Shown here: in pieces, positions 16,261-20,773 of the stretch
Numbering within the stretch: the first letter of the stretch is position 1
How the letters are laid out: every line of letters begins with the position of its first letter
The notes under the pieces: generated by a model
Databases searched by the model: none
The model's input: the letters and a program-made list of their open reading frames with translations, nothing else
Told to the model about the DNA's origin: nothing
Translations under genes and position numbers: made by a program
NCBI GenBank assembly: GCA_037447655.1
Contig: JBBHKE010000584.1
Coordinates: forward strand, 409,914-430,686
Source: Zygnema cylindricum
Taxonomy: Eukaryota; Streptophyta; Zygnematophyceae; Zygnematales; Zygnemataceae
Direction of reading: 5' to 3'
Length of the DNA stretch: 20,773 bases

Positions 16261-17712
16261 TATATCGATTATCACGTACCCGAAAAAAAGGCCTATGTCG
16301 ATTATCGCAAGATCATACCAATACACAACACTAGTAAATCCTAACATCAAACGGACCATACCACTAACATTGTGACTAGAAAATTTTAGTTTAGCTAATT
16401 GGCCAAGAGACAAATTTAATGGGACAGGTTTTTAATCCAGTGAAGCAAAGTGCTAATAAGTACAAATCAATCCAATGATTGCTAGTGATCTCTTGAAACA
16501 TAAATAGGAGTGGTCCTCATAAGAGGAGTAATACTCTAAGAATTGTCCATAATCTCATATTGTCTCCTAAAGTTTTTGTTTAGTGGCAGCCTACAGATTT
16601 TGGACTCGGACTTGGAGGTCCAACTTGACAGGTATTTCCACGCTACTATTCGTTTATTTGTACTAGGTGGTGGCAGGACAATCCTATGACTAGTCGACTA
16701 CTAGTTTCTCTTCATTTCTGTAGTTTTTCAAATATGATTGGCTTTGCATTTAGGATCAAGGTGTCCTTTTAAATAGAGATGATGCTAGCATTCGACACAT
16801 TGATCTAGAAGTTATTTGTATCACTCTTATTCTTTGTATTTGACTAATTTTGATACTAATGAGCATTATGGTTAAAAAAAAATAGATTCTTTGTTATTGG
16901 TTTAAAGCCTACGCACTAAGGTAGTCGCTCAAGTAAAACAACATTTGTAATTGGAAGCATTTTGAAGAATTTAACCTAAAATCCCATGATATCTATATGA
17001 TGGTTGTAATCCAAGAACTAAAGCCAACATCAAACATAAACGATTGGCGTTTCTATTTGAATGTATACACCCGAAATATTGAAGTCCCCTGCCACATTTG
17101 GTTATCATGAGTATTTTAGGAAATTAAGCCATTTGAAAATGTACCCATTTCAAGAATCAAATTTCAGCTCTAGCTTTTACCAATTTTTTTTTAAATTCCA
17201 TAATGTTGTCATTGTTTTAATGTAGACAAGTTTTTTTTTATTTCCCTTTTATCGGACTAAACATTCCCATTCGACCGTTTACCGTGATTTCAAGTTTAAA
17301 ACAGCTTTTCTGCTTCAAAATATCAAACAAAACTGTCAATTTGAATATTATCTCCCTTTGAAAATAAGTATGTTATAAAATTAAATACATGTCATATTCA
17401 AAATTGTACCAACTACACAAAGTATTGATATCCCAAAGCGCTACAAATCTCTATCCCGAGTAATTTAATACCCCAATCCACTCTAAAAACATGCATAATT
17501 ATTTAATAGAAAGCTGAAAAACCCTCCCACTTTTCCCCTGGAAAACCCTCTTGTATTTCCTCATACCCTCAATCAAATTCATGACTTTTTACTTGTTAAC
17601 TTACAGTATAATTTAACAAGTAACTTTATACAATCTCGTTCCCTCCTTTCGTAGTTGACGTTACATTGCAAAAATCTTTCGCAAGAGATTTTAATGAATA
17701 TTTTCCAGTGAG
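16261..17712. other. AT-rich intergenic DNA
   Basis: No coding region, RNA gene or clear repeat found on either strand. Contains homopolymer A and T runs (for example near 16874-16882 and 17231-17239). Confidence 0.55.
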
Positions 17713-17925
17713 TCATGTATAAAATCTGGGACACCTGTTCATAATTCTACCAGAACAAGCACCCAACACTATTCCCGAGGTATGCAAAATGGGTCCTCCA
17801 CTCATCCCTCCTTCGACGGAAACATCCTCACAAAGAATGGAAGAAGCATATCCAAAGCACCCAGTTACTTCAGCTTTATCCACCAATTCAAAAATAAGTG
17901 AATTCCCACCACCCGTTTTTCCGGA
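17713..17925 (-). pseudogene. Trypsin-like serine protease exon fragment
   Basis: On the - strand, from the LTR edge leftward, the frame encodes a piece with FELVDKAEVTGCFGYASS, then EDVSVEGGMSGGPIL, then GIVLGACSGRI and a stop at 17713-17715. GMSGGP, with Ser in the G-x-S-G-G-P context, followed by a hydrophobic strand ending in G, is the nucleophile region of trypsin-fold proteases, including plant Deg/HtrA-like and glutamyl-endopeptidase-like proteins. The His and Asp of the triad would lie in upstream exons, which are not in the window. The open frame extends upstream into family B LTR sequence (start about 17997), so its first 23 or so residues are LTR-derived. Probably a displaced or disrupted exon. 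Confidence 0.6.
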
Positions 17926-18554
17926 TGTCGCTCTGGGTCGGTCATCCGGGCAAACGGGAAGGGATTCCCATAGCCAGAGATAGCTTTGACCGGCCACAGG
18001 TTAATACACACAGAAGGGCTTAGGGAGTCAGAGGATATTTAGACAGGGGAGATAAGAAAGGTTAGGGAGGGATATAATTAGCAAACAAATGAAGAAGACA
18101 AATAGACACAATAGAAGTACACGAAAGCCATAGCTTAAATAAATGGTCATTTTAGGACAAAGTGTTACAAGAGACTTTCTCTAATAAAGCCAAATTCTAT
18201 TCCTTGTCTTACTTGACTATATGTGAACTGTTATTTTTGCATTAATGGATGAACGGTATATCTTGTCTCTTCTGAGTGCCTATTTGTATTCTAATGCTGT
18301 CGGTATGAATAATGCACTCTCTAATGTGGTCCATTGAAATGATGTCTACATATGTTTGTCCACTTGGATCTGACTATTTACAATTGCATGATTGTAATAT
18401 AGTATGACTCCATCTCTTTCAAATCCTAACATCCGTCTGTATAAATGGTACTATTCCACGATGTGACGTCGTTCACACAAAATCGGCGATGTGACACCTG
18501 TCATATGAAATTGGCGATACCCGATATTGCCCAAAATCGCCAATAAAATCAACA
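17926..18554 (-). repeat. Family B 3' LTR
   Basis: On the - strand the LTR starts TGTTGATTTTATTGGCG at 18554 and ends ...CCAGAGCGACA at 17926, about 629 bases, with canonical TG...CA ends. Bases 17926-18295 match 20414-20773 closely, which fixes the right end. The start is fixed by the adjacent purine tract and by its similarity to the family A LTR start. Transcription from it would read out into the protease fragment. Confidence 0.7.
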
Positions 18555-18563
18555 TTCCCACTC
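18555..18563 (-). promoter_or_regulatory. Polypurine tract of family B
   Basis: On the - strand GAGTGGGAA precedes the LTR start TGTTGATTTTA. Together with four preceding bases (CTCGAGTGGGA) it matches the family A tract and flank. Confidence 0.6.
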
Positions 18564-19450
18564 GAGTTTGCGGCGATATGGGTTCGCGTAAAAGATCTCT
18601 TTGAAATAACTTTGGGTCGATTCGGAATCGCCCGTAGATACAAAAGTCGCACTGATCCATGCCCCTGGAGATTGCCGAGTGTCCGTTCGAACTTTGAATC
18701 TGTATGGCGTGAAATTTGGAAGGTATGAAATTTCCTCCCACTATTGAATGTGAAATTGTTTCGTCGCATGTTGACAAGTTTTTCATGTAAACATTCGAAT
18801 CCGATGTTATTCCCTTGTGATTAAACAAGTGGAGCTCGTCCACTTGATGTGTGTGCTTCAGGATCCCATGTCCGTCAATCTTTGGATTCGTAAATCTCCA
18901 AGGCCGTGGATTCGATAGCTTCGATGTAGGTTTCAACGTCACTTCAACTAGGCCTCGTTCAACGCTAACTGGATGGTCCTTGACCGTCGATAAGTTTGGA
19001 TGGCCCTCGTCCGTTGAATATTCTCGATGTACCTGCGTGGAATCTCGATGTACATGCGAGAAACTTGTTAGTGAAATAGAACGGCGCTCGATGTTCCTTG
19101 ATTCTGGTCAATGGTGTGGATTGCGATTGCGGATTTTAACGTCGCATGGTTGTCGCCAATCCTACGTTTCAGTATGACTTGTCGCCCAATATGCTGTCGC
19201 CCACGAATAAAAATCTTTGGTGTCGTCGTATGCGTTTCCGGCGCCACATATGGCGAAGTCTCATTTGACCAAGACTTCAATGTACTTTGCGGTACATTTA
19301 GATTCGAATCAAGGGTTTCAATTGAAGGTTCAAATTCGATCGTTTGCCTTTGCCACGATTTAAGGAAACTACATTTAATTCGTGCGAAGTTGTCCTTTAA
19401 GTTGGCATCAAGTGTATTTATGCCAACTTTTCCATGGTTTGAGCAACTTT
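18564..19450 (-). other. Family B pre-LTR region with GCGAC motifs
   Basis: Contains a 163-codon frame on the - strand (18942-18451) that runs through the purine tract into the LTR and resembles no protein, so I treat it as non-coding. On the - strand GGGCGACAGC, GGGCGACAAG, GGCGACAACC, TGCGACGTT and ATGCGACGAAAC occur between about 19210 and 18760, echoing the GCGAC-rich segment of family A at the same position. Repeated ACATCGA motifs lie at about 19025-19095. Confidence 0.45.
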
Positions 19451-20365
19451 CTCAATTTTCCCAGTCTACTACCTGTTCACCCCTCTTTTCCTCTCTAAGT
19501 TTGACATCTCCTTTTAGCACTTTCTTTAGTGCTCTCCTTCTTTCCTTAACCTTCCTTGTTGAAGCTATCCCTCCTCTCTTCCTTCTTTTGTTTCCTCTTG
19601 AAGCCTCCGCCTGTCCTCCAATCTGATTTTTAGCAATCTGCAGGCTCAAAATGGACATTAATGTAGGGTTAGGAATTAAGGTTAGGTCTTCTTCTTCTTA
19701 CTCCTCCACGCGTTCTGCTGCATTACTTATGGCTCGTCGCTCCTTTTGCACCAGCTTGGCGCATGAAATCGAATGTGTATGAATATGAGCCTCCGGATTT
19801 TCTTCCTCCTCAAGGTGAGTGTAACTTACTCCTTCCTTGGCTGCTTGCTTGATTAATTATGTTTCAATAGAATTTCCCAGCAACGCATCTTTGAATGACC
19901 TGTCTTTCAGTATTCCTCTATCCTCTTTCACCTACTCTAACATCTGGGTTTCCTTGCTCTCAGATTTGGTTGTGAAGTCGGTGGATTTCTCTGAGGTGAA
20001 TAGTGCAGGAGATCCGAAATCTCCCACTATCTCTAAACTGTAAGGTAATTTCTCAACTGATCCTCTCCGTAGGCTTTCATTCCCTTGCTCCTTTGCATGC
20101 GGAAAATCTGCAGAGAGAGTTTTCTTGATTTTTACCTCTTGACCTCCAATCTTCTCCACTTGATTGAGTTGTGGCAGATTTTTACCTCATGACCTCAAAT
20201 CTTCTCCACTTGATTGAGCTGTGGCAGATTTTTGTGTTTGCTGATTTTGACATTTGATGTCACTTGTGGACCTCTGTGTGCAGGTCCGCTTTCTCTATCT
20301 CCAAGGGATAAGGCATTAGGTGAGCCAACTGGTTTCTTCCCTCTCTCCATCTCATTCGGCCATGT
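19451..20365 (-). pseudogene. Degenerate polar/basic coding region of family B
   Basis: Frames on the - strand run in series: 20485-20195 (its element-derived part starting near 20346 with MERGKKPVGSPNALSLGDRE), 20159-19932 (DFPHAKEQGNESLRRGSVEK), a stretch containing ILKDRSFKDALLGN near 19900, and 19658-19452 (a basic segment with NKRRKRGGIASTRKVKERRR). SFKDALLG resembles a short motif at the start of many plant DUF4283/LINE ORF1-type proteins, but that is a weak link. Stops and frameshifts separate the parts. The order is consistent with one ancestral, highly charged protein. Function unknown. Confidence 0.35.
20127..20226. repeat. 50-bp tandem duplication
   Basis: Bases 20127-20176 and 20177-20226 are near-identical 50-base units starting GATTTTTACCTC, with about four differences. 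They lie in the degenerate coding region of family B; 50 is not a multiple of three, so the duplication shifts the frame. Confidence 0.8.
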
Positions 20366-20413
20366 CCTCCATGCTTGAGGTAAGACACCGATTGTCGCTT
20401 TTGGGCCATTTTC

Positions 20414-20773
20414 TGTCGCTCTGGGTCGGTCATCCAAGCTAACGAGAAGGGATTCCCCTGGCCACAAATAGCTTAGACCAACCACACGTCAATTCACACG
20501 GAGGGGCTTACGGAGTCACTTAGACAGGAGAGATAGGTAAGATTAGGAAGGGATATAATTAGCAAACAAATGAAGTAGACAAATAGACACAATAGAAGTA
20601 CACGAAAGCCGTAACTTTAATAAATGGTCCTTTTAGGAGAAAGTGTTACAAGAGACTTTCTCTAATAAAGCCAAATTCTATTCCTTGTCTTACTTCACTA
20701 TATCCGAACTAATATTATTGTATTAATGGATGAAGGGTGTATCTTGTCTCTTCTGAGTGCCTATTTGTATTCT
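20414..20773 (-). repeat. Family B 5' LTR (partial, runs off window)
   Basis: Direct repeat of 17926-18295; about 360 of the expected 629 bases are present. On the - strand it ends GCGACA, followed within a few bases by ATGGCCCA, which looks like a decayed form of the family A primer site TTATGGGCCCA. Confidence 0.7.

Larger units (their letters stand above)
17926..20773 (-). mobile_element. Family B short LTR retroelement (continues past window)
   Basis: 3' LTR 17926-18554, internal region 18555-20413 (about 1.86 kb), 5' LTR from 20414 to beyond the window end. The internal region has no pol motif. It carries degenerate polar frames next to the 5' LTR and GCGAC-containing sequence next to the 3' LTR. 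LTR start, purine tract and layout match family A, while the rest shows no obvious similarity by eye. Too short to be autonomous. Confidence 0.65.

Noticed and set aside
18451-18942. 163-codon - strand frame
   Set aside because: It crosses the purine tract and enters the LTR, with no recognised motif.
19111-19626. 171-codon + strand frame rich in Phe, Ser and Leu
   Set aside because: Antisense to the basic - strand coding remnant of family B and to its pre-LTR region; the hydrophobic tail is the complement of Lys/Arg/Glu codons.
1-20773. CRISPR array, tRNA or rRNA genes, bacterial operons
   Set aside because: The repeats are long and few, not short and regularly spaced; the only tRNA-like matches are primer sites of 12 bases; splice signals and LTRs indicate a plant nuclear genome.

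Overview
This is nuclear DNA of a land plant, most likely a flowering plant. It is AT-rich and almost entirely made of decayed mobile elements. It has GTAAG...TGCAG intron signals, Ty1/Copia-type element ends (a purine tract directly before TGTTG...), a Copia-type Gag remnant, and an isolated exon of a trypsin-like protease. I cannot name the species. I see no intact host gene, tRNA, rRNA or CRISPR array, and no reverse transcriptase, integrase or RNase H.

Bases 580-14048 hold three copies of one LTR retroelement family, called family A here, head to tail on the + strand. Copy 1 (580-5188) lacks its 5' LTR, its leader and the last part of its 3' LTR. It is fused at an AAA microhomology to copy 2 (5189-8916), which lacks its 5' LTR and gag. 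The 3' LTR of copy 2 (8305-8916) is also the 5' LTR of copy 3, so copy 3 (8305-14048, about 5.7 kb) is structurally complete. Its order is LTR, a primer site matching the anticodon region of initiator tRNA-Met, a leader with a hairpin, broken gag, a Lys-rich frame with a candidate 67-nt intron, further Lys/Ser-rich frames, a long frame of unknown function, a GCGAC-rich segment, a purine tract and the 3' LTR. There is no pol, so the family would have depended on proteins supplied in trans. Copies 1 and 3 are identical over two long tracts but clearly diverged before, between and after them, which is a gene-conversion-like mosaic.

Bases 14049-17712 are mostly non-coding. They hold a CT-rich tract, two protein-like remnants pointing away from each other (14555-14765 + and 14775-15347 -) with a weak tRNA-Met-type primer site at 15382-15393, a possible small first exon at 16001, and a cluster of TATCGCCGATA inverted repeats.

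Bases 17713-20773 hold a second, shorter LTR element on the - strand (family B). Its 3' LTR is 17926-18554, its internal part about 1.86 kb, and its 5' LTR starts at 20414 and runs off the window. The 3' LTR directly abuts a trypsin-like protease exon with a GMSGGP motif. Families A and B share the LTR start, the purine tract and GCGAC-rich sequence before the 3' LTR, so they appear to be distant relatives of one non-autonomous group.
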